A DNA stretch of 38,146 nucleotides from Mesorhizobium sp. LSJC280B00 (GCF_000502835.1 NZ_AYVL01000007.1:171072-209217); one strand, 5' to 3'; shown: positions 1 to 8,400, counted from the stretch's first letter. Translations and numbers: made by a program. Notes: generated by a model not told the origin, from the letters alone.

Positions 1-110
1 GTGCGGGATACCGATCCCGAATCTGCACCGACGAGATCTTCGCGTTGCCTCCATTCCTCCGTCCGATTGTCATCGCTGGCCAGCCGTGACATGCGTGGAA
101 AATTGACCCA

Positions 111-1010
111 ATGTTGGACGAGATCGTGACTGTCGAAGACCGCATCCGTGCGCTGCCTTGCTGGACCGGCAGCATCGACATCGCGCCGCTGCCGGGCGGG
201 CTGAGCAATGCCAATTATCTGGTCAAGGACGCGGCCGGGCGGCACGTCGTGCGGCTCGGCCAGGACTATCCGTTCCACCATGTCTTTCGCGAGCGCGAGA
301 TGATGACGGCACGGGCAGCGCACGCGGCAGGCTTCGCTCCGGCCGTCCACTACACTGGACCCGGCGTCATGGTGACGGAGTATCTCGGCGCCAAGGCCTA
401 TGTCGCGCAGGACGTGCGCGCCGATCTCGGCCGCGTTGCCGCGTTGCTGCGCGGTTTCCACCGGGAGATGCCCGGTCATGTCTCCGGCGCCGGCTTCATG
501 TTCTGGGTATTCCATGTCATTCGCGACTATGCGCGCACGCTGGAGGAAGGCCGTAGCCGCAAGCTGGGCGAACTGCCGCGCCTGCTGACGCTGGCGGACG
601 AGCTCGAGCGCGCGCAAAAGCTGCTGCCGATCGTCTTCGGCCATAATGACCTCTTGCCGGCTAACATAATCGACGACGGTCACAGGCTGTGGCTCATCGA
701 TTTCGAATATGCAGGCTTCAACACCGCGATGTTCGACCTTGCCGGCGCGGCGTCGAATGCAGGCATGAGCGACGAGGAGTCCTTCGCCTTCCTGACCGCC
801 TATTTCATGAAGGAGCCGGACCCGGCGATACGGCGCTCGCACGCCGCCATGCAATGCGCGTCGCTGCTGCGTGAGGCGATGTGGGGCATGGTTTCCGAGC
901 TTTACCTCGACGCGCCTGGTGTCGACTACGCCGCCTACGCCGACGAAAACCTGGCGCGGCTCGAAGCCGCCCTGGAAAACTACAGGACAAAATACGGGAC
1001 GCGGACATGA
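111..1010 (+). CDS. choline/ethanolamine kinase-like phosphotransferase
   Basis: The 299-residue protein belongs to the choline/ethanolamine kinase and aminoglycoside phosphotransferase fold. Visible marks are a glycine-rich N-terminal loop (LPGGLSNANYLV, about residues 27-38), the catalytic loop HNDLLPAN (H178, D180, N185) and the metal-binding DFE (D197-E199). The family phosphorylates a small alcohol such as choline or ethanolamine with ATP in the cytosol; the substrate here is not known. The start is the ATG at 111, which has only a weak ribosome site. Its TGA overlaps the ATG of the downstream demethylase by 4 bases (ATGA), so the two are almost certainly translated together. A second member of the family lies at 4215. 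An aminoglycoside-modifying role is possible but less likely given the neighbour. Confidence 0.85.
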   Translation: MLDEIVTVEDRIRALPCWTGSIDIAPLPGGLSNANYLVKDAAGRHVVRLGQDYPFHHVFREREMMTARAAHAAGFAPAVHYTGPGVMVTEYLGAKAYVAQDVRADLGRVAALLRGFHREMPGHVSGAGFMFWVFHVIRDYARTLEEGRSRKLGELPRLLTLADELERAQKLLPIVFGHNDLLPANIIDDGHRLWLIDFEYAGFNTAMFDLAGAASNAGMSDEESFAFLTAYFMKEPDPAIRRSHAAMQCASLLREAMWGMVSELYLDAPGVDYAAYADENLARLEAALENYRTKYGTRT

Positions 1011-3460
1011 CCTTGCCCGCCCAGGCCGGGATCGTCGTCATCGGCGGTGGCATCATCGGCTGTTCGACGGCCTATCATCTGGCGCGCGACCACAAGGCCG
1101 AAATCGTGCTGCTCGAACAGGGCAAACTGACCTCGGGTTCGACCTGGCATGCTGCCGGGCTGGTCGGCCAGCTACGCTCGTCGGCGTCGATCACGCGCGT
1201 GCTCAAATATTCGGTCGATCTCTACAAGGGGCTGGAAGCCGAAACCGGCCTCGCCACCGGCTGGAAGATGACTGGCTGCCTGCGCCTCGCCACCAATGCC
1301 GACCGCTGGACCGAGTATAAGCGGCTGGCAACGACGGCTAAGAGCTTCGGCATGGACATGCATCTGCTGTCGCCGGCCGAGGTCAAGGAAATGTGGCCGC
1401 TGCTGGAAACCGGCGACCTCGTCGGCGCGTCCTGGCTGCCGACCGACGGTCAGGCAAGCCCTTCCGACATCACCCAGTCGCTGGCCAAGGGCGCGCGCAT
1501 GCATGGCGCAAAATTGTTCGAGGAGGTGCGGGTCACCGGCTTTGAAATGACCAACGGCCGGATCGTCAAGGTTAGGACGAACAGGGGCGATATCGCCTGC
1601 GACAAGGTGGTGAACTGCGCCGGGCAATGGGCGCGGCAGGTGGGTGCGCTCGCCGGCATAAACGTGCCGCTGCAGCCGGTGAAGCACCAGTACATCATCA
1701 CCGAAAAGATCGATGGCCTGCCGACCGACGCGCCGACAATTCGCGACCCCGATCGCCGCACCTATTTCAAGGAGGAGGTCGGCGGGTTGGTGATGGGCGG
1801 CTACGAGCCGAACCCGCAGGCGTGGACGACCGGTCTGCCGGGCGGCGATGTGCCGGACGATTGGGAGTTCCGGCTGTTCGACGATGATTACGATCATTTC
1901 GAGCAGCATATGAGCCAGGCGATCGAGCGTGTCCCGGCGCTCGCCAATGCCGGCGTCAAGCAGATGATCAACGGGCCGGAGAGCTTTACGCCGGATGGCA
2001 ATTTCATCCTCGGTGTGGCGCCGGAATGCGCCAATATGTTCGTCGGCGTCGGCTTCAATGCCTTCGGCATCGCGTCCGGCGGCGGCGCCGGCTGGGTGCT
2101 GGCGCAATGGGTCGTCGACGGCGAGGCGCCGCTCGATCTGTGGGTGGTCGACATCCGCCGCTTCTCCGATCTCCACCGCGACCGGCAATGGGTCCGCGAC
2201 CGCACGCTGGAAGCCTATGGCAAGCACTACACGATCGGCTTCCCGCATGAGGAATATGTCAGCGGCCGGCCGCGCATCGTCTCGCCTTTGTACGAGCGGC
2301 TGCAAAAACATCGCGCCGTGTTCGGCTCGAAACTTGGCTGGGAGCGGCCGAACTGGTTCGCGCCGGAAGGCATCGAGCCGAAGGACGTCTATTCGATGGG
2401 CCGGCAGAACTGGTTCCCGGCGGTTGGCGACGAGCACCGCCACGTGCGCGAAAAGATCGGTATTTTCGACCAGTCGTCTTTCGCCAAATACGAAATGACC
2501 GGAGCCGACGCGCTGAAGGCGCTGGACTGGATCTGCGCCAACGACGTCGCCAAGCCGGTCGGCCGGCTGACCTACACGCAGCTCCTCAATACGCGCGGCG
2601 GCATCGAGGCCGATTTGACCGTGGCGAGGCTCGGTGAGGAAAAATTCTACGTGGTCACCGGCACCGGTTTCCGCACGCATGATTTCTCCTGGATTGCCGA
2701 TCATATCGGCAGGGAGTTCGACGTGATGCTGACCGACGTCACGGAGGATTTCGGCACATTGTCGCTGATGGGGCCGCGCGCCCGTGACGTGCTGTCAGCG
2801 GTGACCGATGCCGACGTCTCGAATGCCGCCTTTCCATTCGGCCATGTTCGCGAGATCGCCATTGCCGGCCACGCCATCCGGGCACTGCGCGTCACCTATG
2901 TCGGCGAACTCGGCTGGGAACTGCATGTGCCGATCGCGGCGACCGGCGAGGTCTTCGATGCGCTGATGGCGGCGGGCGAAATATTCGACATTCGGCCGGT
3001 CGGCTACCGGGCGCTGGAATCGCTGCGGCTGGAAAAAGGCTACCGCGCCTGGGGCGCCGACATCACGCCCAACGACACGCCGCAGGAGGCCGGCCTCGGC
3101 TGGGCGGTGAAGCTCAGGAAGAACACCGATTTCCTCGGCCGGCGGGCTCTGGAAAAGCTCAACGGCGCGGCGCTCGGGAAACGCTTTGCCGGCTTCACTG
3201 TCGATGATCCGGACGTCGTGCTGCTCGGGCGCGAGACCATCCTGCGCAACGGCGAGGCGGTCGGTTATCTCACCAGCGGCGGCTATGGCTACACCATCGG
3301 CAAGAACATCGGCTACGGCTATGTGCGCAATGCCGATGGCGTCAACGATGATTTCCTCACTTCCGGCAACTACGAGCTGGTGGTGGCAATGGAACGGACG
3401 CCGGCTAAGATACACCTCGAGCCGCTTTACGATCCGGCAGGAGCAAAGGTGAAGGCGTAG
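1007..3460 (+). CDS. FAD-dependent dimethylglycine/sarcosine dehydrogenase-like protein with GcvT domain
   Basis: This 817-residue enzyme has three parts. The N-terminal DAO-type FAD domain starts with VVIGGGIIG (residues 10-18) and carries GSTWHAAGL at 44-52, where H48 sits in the motif that binds FAD covalently in the dimethylglycine/sarcosine dehydrogenase family. An FAO_M linker follows at about 385-440, and GcvT plus GcvT_C folate-binding domains run from about 465 to the end. Enzymes of this build oxidatively remove N-methyl groups and pass the one-carbon unit to tetrahydrofolate. The start at 1007 overlaps the stop of the kinase-like gene; an upstream in-frame extension to 881 lies inside that gene and is rejected. 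The exact substrate (dimethylglycine, sarcosine or another N-methyl amine) cannot be read from sequence. Confidence 0.9.
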   Translation: MTLPAQAGIVVIGGGIIGCSTAYHLARDHKAEIVLLEQGKLTSGSTWHAAGLVGQLRSSASITRVLKYSVDLYKGLEAETGLATGWKMTGCLRLATNADRWTEYKRLATTAKSFGMDMHLLSPAEVKEMWPLLETGDLVGASWLPTDGQASPSDITQSLAKGARMHGAKLFEEVRVTGFEMTNGRIVKVRTNRGDIACDKVVNCAGQWARQVGALAGINVPLQPVKHQYIITEKIDGLPTDAPTIRDPDRRTYFKEEVGGLVMGGYEPNPQAWTTGLPGGDVPDDWEFRLFDDDYDHFEQHMSQAIERVPALANAGVKQMINGPESFTPDGNFILGVAPECANMFVGVGFNAFGIASGGGAGWVLAQWVVDGEAPLDLWVVDIRRFSDLHRDRQWVRDRTLEAYGKHYTIGFPHEEYVSGRPRIVSPLYERLQKHRAVFGSKLGWERPNWFAPEGIEPKDVYSMGRQNWFPAVGDEHRHVREKIGIFDQSSFAKYEMTGADALKALDWICANDVAKPVGRLTYTQLLNTRGGIEADLTVARLGEEKFYVVTGTGFRTHDFSWIADHIGREFDVMLTDVTEDFGTLSLMGPRARDVLSAVTDADVSNAAFPFGHVREIAIAGHAIRALRVTYVGELGWELHVPIAATGEVFDALMAAGEIFDIRPVGYRALESLRLEKGYRAWGADITPNDTPQEAGLGWAVKLRKNTDFLGRRALEKLNGAALGKRFAGFTVDDPDVVLLGRETILRNGEAVGYLTSGGYGYTIGKNIGYGYVRNADGVNDDFLTSGNYELVVAMERTPAKIHLEPLYDPAGAKVKA

Positions 3461-3478
3461 AGCCTTCCGGTTTCAGCC

Positions 3479-4111
3479 TCAGTTCACGATGAGCACCAGC
3501 CCCCGGCTCGGCACGGTATCGGCCTCGCCTGGCATCGAAACATAGGGCGGCGTCTCTTCGGCGCGCGTGACGGTGCCTTGCGCCTCGAGCTCGGCGATCC
3601 GCGCGGCAAACCCGGCATCCCACAGCGTGTTCTTCACTGTCAGCACGATCACCCCGCCCGGCCGGCAGATGCGGATCAGCTCGTCCAGACCCTCGGCCCC
3701 GACATGGCCGGACGTGAAGACGCCGGCTGAGATGATCCCGGCATAGGCGTCGTCCACGAAGGGCAGCGGTCCGCCAAGCGCCAGGCAGTGAAGCGCCGAA
3801 TAGACGCCCTTGCGCGCGGCTTGCGCCAGCATGCCTTCCGAGATGTCGAGCGCCTCGACCTGCGGATAACCGGTAATGGCAAGCCATTCGCCGATGAGCC
3901 CGGTGCCCGCGCCGGCATCGAGCAGAGGAGCGGCGCCGCGCGGCAGATGGCGGGCCAGCAAGGCAAGGCAGATGGTGGGATGGCGATAGCCAGCCGCCGA
4001 CATGTCGGCGTCATAGGTGCCTGCCCAACTGTCGTAGAGCGCCGCGACGTCTTCCGGCCGCTTCGCCGCATAGGCTGCGGCGAGTGCGCTCTGCTGATTG
4101 CTGTCCGTCAT
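3479..4111 (-). CDS. class I SAM-dependent methyltransferase (METTL27/WBSCR27-like)
   Basis: The 210-residue protein has the class I methyltransferase fold: an N-terminal YDSWAGTYDADM segment, the SAM-binding motif I LLDAGAGTGLIG, an acidic residue at the end of strand 2 (ALDISEGML), and a post-motif region RPGGVIVLTVKN. The YDxWAxxYDxDM opening and the short length resemble METTL27/WBSCR27-like proteins. The start is taken at the ATG at 4111 (MTDSNQQ); a longer frame to 4252 runs into the divergent neighbour and looks non-coding. It converges on the demethylase gene with 18 bases between stops and diverges from the kinase-like gene at 4215. The methyl acceptor is unknown; a link to N-methyl metabolism is only suggested by the neighbours. 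Confidence 0.8.
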   Translation of the reverse strand: MTDSNQQSALAAAYAAKRPEDVAALYDSWAGTYDADMSAAGYRHPTICLALLARHLPRGAAPLLDAGAGTGLIGEWLAITGYPQVEALDISEGMLAQAARKGVYSALHCLALGGPLPFVDDAYAGIISAGVFTSGHVGAEGLDELIRICRPGGVIVLTVKNTLWDAGFAARIAELEAQGTVTRAEETPPYVSMPGEADTVPSRGLVLIVN

Positions 4112-4214
4112 CGCTTTCCGTCGCCTGGTATCGATCCGCAACGCGATCATAGCCAAACGGCGAAAACTGTGGAACCGTCGTCGTCCCAATAACACGGGGA
4201 AAGGAGCGAAATCC

Positions 4215-5117
4215 ATGGCGGACGACCGGGCGCGCGCCGCACTTGCGGCCATTCCGATGCTGGCCGGCTATGACGGCCCTCTGGAACGGCTCGGCGGTCT
4301 CACCAACCTCGTCTTCAGGGGTAAGGATTTCTGCCTGCGTATCCCCGGCAAGGGCACCGAGGAATACATCAACCGCGCCAACGAGGCAGTGGCGGCGCGG
4401 GAAGCGGCGAAGGCCGGCGTCAGTCCCGAAGTGCTGCATGTCGATGCCGAGACCGGCGTGTTGGTGACCCGCTTCGTTGCCGGTGCCGAGACGATGTCAC
4501 CGGAAAAGTTCAAGACTCGGCCGGGCAGCCCGGCACGCGCCGGCAAGGCCTTTCGCAAACTGCACACATCCGGCGCGGTGTTCCCCTTCCGCTTCGAGCT
4601 GTTTGCGATGATCGACGATTATCTGAAAGTGCTGTCAACCAAGGACGTCGCCCTGCCTGCCGGCTACCACGATGTGGTCCGCGAGGCGGAGGCAGTGCGC
4701 TCAGCACTTGCGGCTCAACCTCTGCCGATCGTCGCCTGCCACTGCGACCCGCTCTGCGAAAACTTTCTCGATACGGGCGACAGGATGTGGATCGTCGACT
4801 GGGAATATTCCGGCATGAACGATCCGCTCTGGGATCTCGGCGACCTCAGCGTCGAAGGGCAATTCGACGCCGCGCAGGACGAGGAGATGACGCTGGCCTA
4901 TTTCGGCGGCGAGCCGAGACCGGCGGAGCGCGCCCGCATCGTCATCTACAAGGCGATGTGCGACCTGCTGTGGACGCTGTGGGGACTGATCCAGCTTGCC
5001 AACAAAAATCCGGCCGACGACTTTCGCGCCTATGCCGACGGCCGGTTTGCGCGCTGCAAGGCACTGATGGAGACGCCGGAATTTTCGCGGCATCTTGCGG
5101 CGATGCGAACGGGTTAG
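4215..5117 (+). CDS. second choline/ethanolamine kinase-like phosphotransferase
   Basis: The 300-residue protein is a distant paralogue of the gene at 111. It has the nucleotide-loop region (GGLTNLVFRGK, about 27-37), the catalytic loop HCDPLCEN (H176, D178, N183) and the metal-binding DWE (D195-E197). The ATG at 4215 follows a strong ribosome site (AAAGGAG) with normal spacing, which decides the start over the in-frame ATG at 4098. Its promoter must lie in the roughly 100 bases shared with the divergent methyltransferase gene. Two kinases of this family within 5 kb, either side of a demethylase and a methyltransferase, suggest a pathway for a phosphorylated choline-like or ethanolamine-like compound. 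That is inference. Confidence 0.85.
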   Translation: MADDRARAALAAIPMLAGYDGPLERLGGLTNLVFRGKDFCLRIPGKGTEEYINRANEAVAAREAAKAGVSPEVLHVDAETGVLVTRFVAGAETMSPEKFKTRPGSPARAGKAFRKLHTSGAVFPFRFELFAMIDDYLKVLSTKDVALPAGYHDVVREAEAVRSALAAQPLPIVACHCDPLCENFLDTGDRMWIVDWEYSGMNDPLWDLGDLSVEGQFDAAQDEEMTLAYFGGEPRPAERARIVIYKAMCDLLWTLWGLIQLANKNPADDFRAYADGRFARCKALMETPEFSRHLAAMRTG

Positions 5118-5182
5118 AGCAATTCCACATCAGAGCGGTGCCAGAGTTCCAGCGATCCAGCAAAAAGCTTGAATGCTCTAAA

Positions 5183-5232
5183 AGCGCTTTGCGATTGAGC
5201 GGGTCAGGCGACATGACTTGGAGCAAAGCGCT
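5183..5232. terminator. inverted repeat between convergent genes
   Basis: Perfect 10-base arms AGCGCTTTGC (5183-5192) and GCAAAGCGCT (5223-5232) enclose a 30-base loop in the gap between the convergent kinase-like gene and the DUF805 gene. The left side of the gap opens with the TAGAGCAATTCC motif seen in rhizobial intergenic repeats. The site could end transcription from both sides, but there is no clear T tract. Confidence 0.4.
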
Positions 5233-5244
5233 GGACGTCGGCCT

Positions 5245-5718
5245 CTATTTGAAAACCCTCTCTAATTCACTCATTGTCACTGTATCGTCAGACCTTTTGC
5301 AATACCAGACGATCAGCGCGATGGTGCCGATGGGAAATAATCCCGCAAGGAGCTGATGCCAACCGCTTCTGTTGATGTCATGCAGCCGGCGAGTGGTCAT
5401 GGCAAGTGTCGGCAGAAGGACGGCAAGATTCCAAAGGGACGAGATAATTTCATTATTTAAAACAGCATCAGCTATTATCGCAACGACAGAGATAATGAAA
5501 ATGAAGAGATAGGAATACCAGAACTCGGAGCGGCCGGCTCTGCCCGAAAAAGTCACATAATTTCCGAAAAAGCTTGAAATAGCTTCAGTAAAATTCATCT
5601 GATGCGGTATGTCCCCAAAACGATTGCTACCAGCTGGCGGTGCTCTTAAAACGAGCACCAATGGCAAGCCGATAAGGACCAAAACTATCAGCCAATGCCA
5701 TATAGAAAAACTCCCCAT
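5245..5718 (-). CDS. DUF805 family inner-membrane protein
   Basis: The 157-residue protein has a membrane segment at about 7-25, then the DUF805 core with its typical [15 protein letters not shown], two to three further hydrophobic segments, and the conserved TRRLHDINRSGWHQLL before the last membrane span. The family (YhaH-like) has no assigned biochemical role. The start at 5718 is preceded by a strong G-rich ribosome site (GAGGGGGGAAAG). The gene and its upstream region are clearly richer in A and T than the neighbours, which suggests a different origin or relaxed composition. Confidence 0.85.
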   Translation of the reverse strand: MGSFSIWHWLIVLVLIGLPLVLVLRAPPAGSNRFGDIPHQMNFTEAISSFFGNYVTFSGRAGRSEFWYSYLFIFIISVVAIIADAVLNNEIISSLWNLAVLLPTLAMTTRRLHDINRSGWHQLLAGLFPIGTIALIVWYCKRSDDTVTMSELERVFK

Positions 5719-5879
5719 CTTTCCCCCCTCTACCGCAGTTTCGCGGAAATATTGATCTTGCTTACCCTACCAAGAATCAATTTCGGATTACGCCCGACAG
5801 GCAACTTACACCTCAAAATATCGATGTAAACATCGGATTTTTTGACCGAACTCTCCTGCTATTCAGAGCGATAATCAGG

Positions 5880-5990
5880 CGCCGCTAAAACGCGCCGCTT
5901 CGAAACGGCACCATGTGACGCGTTCTATGCTTTGTTTTGATGCAGTCGTGGACGGAAAGCCTTTTCACACCGTCCTGGAATTGCTTTAGT
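5880..5990. repeat. rhizobial intergenic palindromic repeat, copy A
   Basis: This stretch contains CTTTGTTTTGATGCA next to two inverted repeats, one with arms AACGCG/CGCGTT. It has the same layout as 7022-7130: a hairpin, an A/T-rich linker with AAAACAAAG (read on the minus strand), and a second GC-rich palindrome. The orientation is opposite to the copy at 7022. It touches the stop codon of the DMT transporter gene, so it probably also forms the end of that transcript. Repeats of this layout are common between genes in Mesorhizobium. Confidence 0.5.
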
Positions 5991-6906
5991 TCACGCCCTT
6001 TGGCACGTTTTCGGGCGGTACCGTGTCGACCACCTTCTGGCGGTGGAAGATGAACAGGCCGGCCAGCACGACGATGGCCGAGCCGACCAGGATGCGCGGC
6101 CCAGGCACATCGCCGAAGAAGGCCAGGCCGAAGACCACTGCCCACAATAGCAGGCTGTAATGCAGCGGCGCCAAGGTCGAGGCAGGGGCAAGCTTCAACG
6201 CCCGGGTGATCATCAGGTGCGCGCCGCAGGAGACGACGCCGAGAAGCAGCATGGCGCCGAAATCGAGCGATGACGGCGTCTTCCAACTGCCTATGGTCAA
6301 CGCAGCGCCGACCAGCAGCGTGCCGATGGTCTGCCAGGTGACCAGCGAAGTGTCGCTGGTGCCGCGCAGCCGCCGATTGAGGATGATGGCGAAGGCAAAG
6401 GAAATGCTGCCGGCGAGCGCGAACATCGACGACAGGGAGAACGCGGCCGACGACGGCTTCAGCATGATCAGCACGCCGCAGAAACCGACCAGGATAGCCG
6501 CCCAGCGGCGCCAGCCGACCCTTTCGCCGAGCAGGAAGTGCGACAGCGCCGCGACATAGATCGGCCCGGCCATGTAAAAACTCATCACATCGGCGAGCGG
6601 CAGATAGACGACCGCCGCGTAGAACAGCGCCGTGTCGAGCGTCGTCATCACCACGCGCAGCAGCTGCAGCTCCGGCCGCTCCATGCGAAACAGCTTGGCC
6701 GCACCCTGATGTGCAATCATCGGCCCGAGTATGAAAAACGCGCCGATCGAGCGGATCAGCACGACCTGGCCGACGGAAAAACTGGCGACCAGCCACTTGC
6801 CCATCGCGTCGTTCAGCGCAAACAGGAAGTCGCCGGCGAGCATCAGCAGGATGCCGGCCAGCAGCACGTTCATGATCGTTGAGTACTGGGCTGCGGGCCG
6901 CGCCAT
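5986..6906 (-). CDS. EamA/DMT-superfamily transporter
   Basis: The 306-residue protein is almost wholly hydrophobic with about ten membrane spans and two EamA repeats (roughly residues 14-145 and 160-285). Family landmarks include AGDFLFALNDAMGKWL in the first span and FYMAGPIYVAALSHFLLGERVGWRRW at the end of the first repeat. Members export or import small metabolites such as amino acids, purines or other solutes; the solute cannot be named here. I chose the ATG at 6906 (MARPAAQ) with GAGGAA upstream; the frame extends to 6969, and an internal ATG at 6873 is also possible. Intergenic repeats bound it on both sides, so it is probably transcribed alone. Confidence 0.85.
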   Translation of the reverse strand: MARPAAQYSTIMNVLLAGILLMLAGDFLFALNDAMGKWLVASFSVGQVVLIRSIGAFFILGPMIAHQGAAKLFRMERPELQLLRVVMTTLDTALFYAAVVYLPLADVMSFYMAGPIYVAALSHFLLGERVGWRRWAAILVGFCGVLIMLKPSSAAFSLSSMFALAGSISFAFAIILNRRLRGTSDTSLVTWQTIGTLLVGAALTIGSWKTPSSLDFGAMLLLGVVSCGAHLMITRALKLAPASTLAPLHYSLLLWAVVFGLAFFGDVPGPRILVGSAIVVLAGLFIFHRQKVVDTVPPENVPKGVN

Positions 6907-7021
6907 TCCGTTACCGGTTCCTCGCCGTGGGGTACGGTGACCCGCGTCGTAGTCGCAAGCTGCGGCCATGACGAGGCGAAAATCGAGAATTCGGTAAGAC
7001 CAGCGCCGGAAATCGGCTGGA

Positions 7022-7130
7022 CTGATGCATGTCGCGCAAAAGTGTGCAGCGGTTTTGCGATAACGACACGCTTAAAAACAAGACCTTAAAGCGCGTCGCG
7101 TGGGTCCGTTCAAACGCGACGCGCTTTAAG
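7022..7130. repeat. rhizobial intergenic palindromic repeat, copy B
   Basis: The unit starts with ATGCATGTCGCGCAAAAGTG, contains a small hairpin (CGCAAAA ... TTTTGCG), an A-rich linker, and a perfect 16-base inverted repeat at its right end. It matches the layout of copy A at 5880-5990 in opposite orientation. Short frames across it are not genes. Confidence 0.6.
7085..7130 (-). terminator. perfect 16-bp hairpin overlapping the amidohydrolase stop codon
   Basis: Arms 7085-7100 and 7115-7130 are perfect reverse complements with a 14-base loop. The stop codon of the amidohydrolase gene (7126-7128) lies inside the right arm. On the minus strand the hairpin is followed by GTCTTGTTTTTAAG, a short T-rich run. 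This fits a Rho-independent terminator supplied by a dispersed repeat. Confidence 0.6.
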
Positions 7131-8400
7131 CGTGGCGCCGGTTCACCGTGCCCGGCCTTCCGGCGATCGAAAGCCGCGTGTCCTGCCGGCTGCGCTCGGC
7201 CACCACCTTGCCCCTGGCGATGACGCAGAGACGCTCTGGGCGCAGCCGCAGCGCCTCGACTGGGTTGCCGGCATCGAGAACGACCAGGCTGGCGCGCTTG
7301 CCGACCGCCAGGCCAAGGTGGTCGAGGCCCATGATGGCGGCATTGACGTTGGTGACCATGTCGAAGCAGCGCGCCATCTCGGCCGGGCTCGACATCTGCG
7401 CGACATGCAGGCCCATGAAGGCGACGTCGAGCATGTCTGCGGTGCCCAGCGAATACCAGGGGTCGAGCACGCAATCCTGGCCCCAGCCGACGCGGATGCC
7501 TTGCGCCAGCATCTCCTTGACCCGCGTCAGTCCGCGGCGCTTGGGAAAGGTGTCGTGGCGGCCCTGCAGCATGATGTTGATCAGCGGATTGGGGATCGCC
7601 GAAACGCCGGCCTCGGCAATCAGCGGCAATAGCTTCGAAACGTAGTAATTATCCATCGAATGCATCGATGTCAGGTGCGAGCCGGCCACTCTGCCCTGCA
7701 ACCCGAGCCGCTGCGTCTCATAGGCAAGCTGCTCGATGTGGCGCGACAGCGGATCGTCGGTCTCGTCGCAATGCAAGTCGACCATCAGGCCGCGCTTCGC
7801 CGCGATTTCGCAGAGCTCGGTGACGGAGCGGGTGCCGTCGGCCATTGTGCGCTCGAAATGCGGAATGCCGCCGACGACATCGACGCCTGTGTCGAGCGCC
7901 CGGATGGTGTTGTCGCGCGCCGTCGGCGAGCGGTAAAACCCGTCCTGCGGGAAGGCGACCAGCTGCAGGTCGATATAGGGGCCAACCGTCTTCTTCACGT
8001 CGAGCAGCGCCTCGACCGCCAGCAGGCGGTCGTCGCAAACATCGACATGGGTGCGGATGGCGAGCAGGCCCATCGACACCGCCCAGTCGCAATAGGCGAG
8101 CGCACGGTCGCGCACCGCTTCGTGGGTCAGAAGCGGCTTCAACTCGCCCCAAAGCGAGATGCCTTCGAGCAGCGTGCCCGAGACATTGTTGCGCGGAATG
8201 CCGAGCGAAAGCGTGGCGTCCATATGGAAATGCGGATCGACGAAGGGCGGCGAGACCAGATTGCCATGGGCATCGATCGCCGTGCCGGCGCTGACGTTCA
8301 GCTCGGGCTCTATCGCTGCGATCGTTTCGCCGACGATGCCGATATCCGCGATCCTGCCGTCGGGCAGCGTCCCGCCGCGCACCACAAGGTCAAAATCCAT
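7126..8400 (-). CDS. cytosine deaminase-family amidohydrolase with altered specificity residue
   Basis: The 424-residue protein aligns along its length with E. coli cytosine deaminase (CodA) with a constant offset of four. Metal and catalytic residues are kept: H57 and H59 (DPHFHMD), Q152, H210, E213 (HCDETDDPLSRH), H242 and D309. The two residues that differ are Q308 for CodA H312 and C310 for CodA D314, the position known to control which pyrimidines CodA accepts. It is therefore a metal-dependent hydrolase or deaminase of a cyclic amidine or amide, but cytosine is not assured. The start at 8400 has GAGGTG upstream. The 3' end lies in a repeat-derived hairpin. The DMT transporter downstream is separated by that hairpin, so an operon is unlikely. 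Confidence 0.85.
   Translation of the reverse strand: MDFDLVVRGGTLPDGRIADIGIVGETIAAIEPELNVSAGTAIDAHGNLVSPPFVDPHFHMDATLSLGIPRNNVSGTLLEGISLWGELKPLLTHEAVRDRALAYCDWAVSMGLLAIRTHVDVCDDRLLAVEALLDVKKTVGPYIDLQLVAFPQDGFYRSPTARDNTIRALDTGVDVVGGIPHFERTMADGTRSVTELCEIAAKRGLMVDLHCDETDDPLSRHIEQLAYETQRLGLQGRVAGSHLTSMHSMDNYYVSKLLPLIAEAGVSAIPNPLINIMLQGRHDTFPKRRGLTRVKEMLAQGIRVGWGQDCVLDPWYSLGTADMLDVAFMGLHVAQMSSPAEMARCFDMVTNVNAAIMGLDHLGLAVGKRASLVVLDAGNPVEALRLRPERLCVIARGKVVAERSRQDTRLSIAGRPGTVNRRHA

Noticed and set aside
1..110. End of a gene running in from the left edge
   Set aside because: The open frame from base 1 has no protein-like character and runs past the start of the next gene; I treat it as intergenic.
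1172..2704. A 510-codon frame on the minus strand
   Set aside because: It is antisense to the demethylase gene, and the composition is that of a shadow frame.
7029..7223. Small plus-strand gene in the gap before the DMT transporter
   Set aside because: The first half is the intergenic repeat and the second half is antisense to the amidohydrolase.
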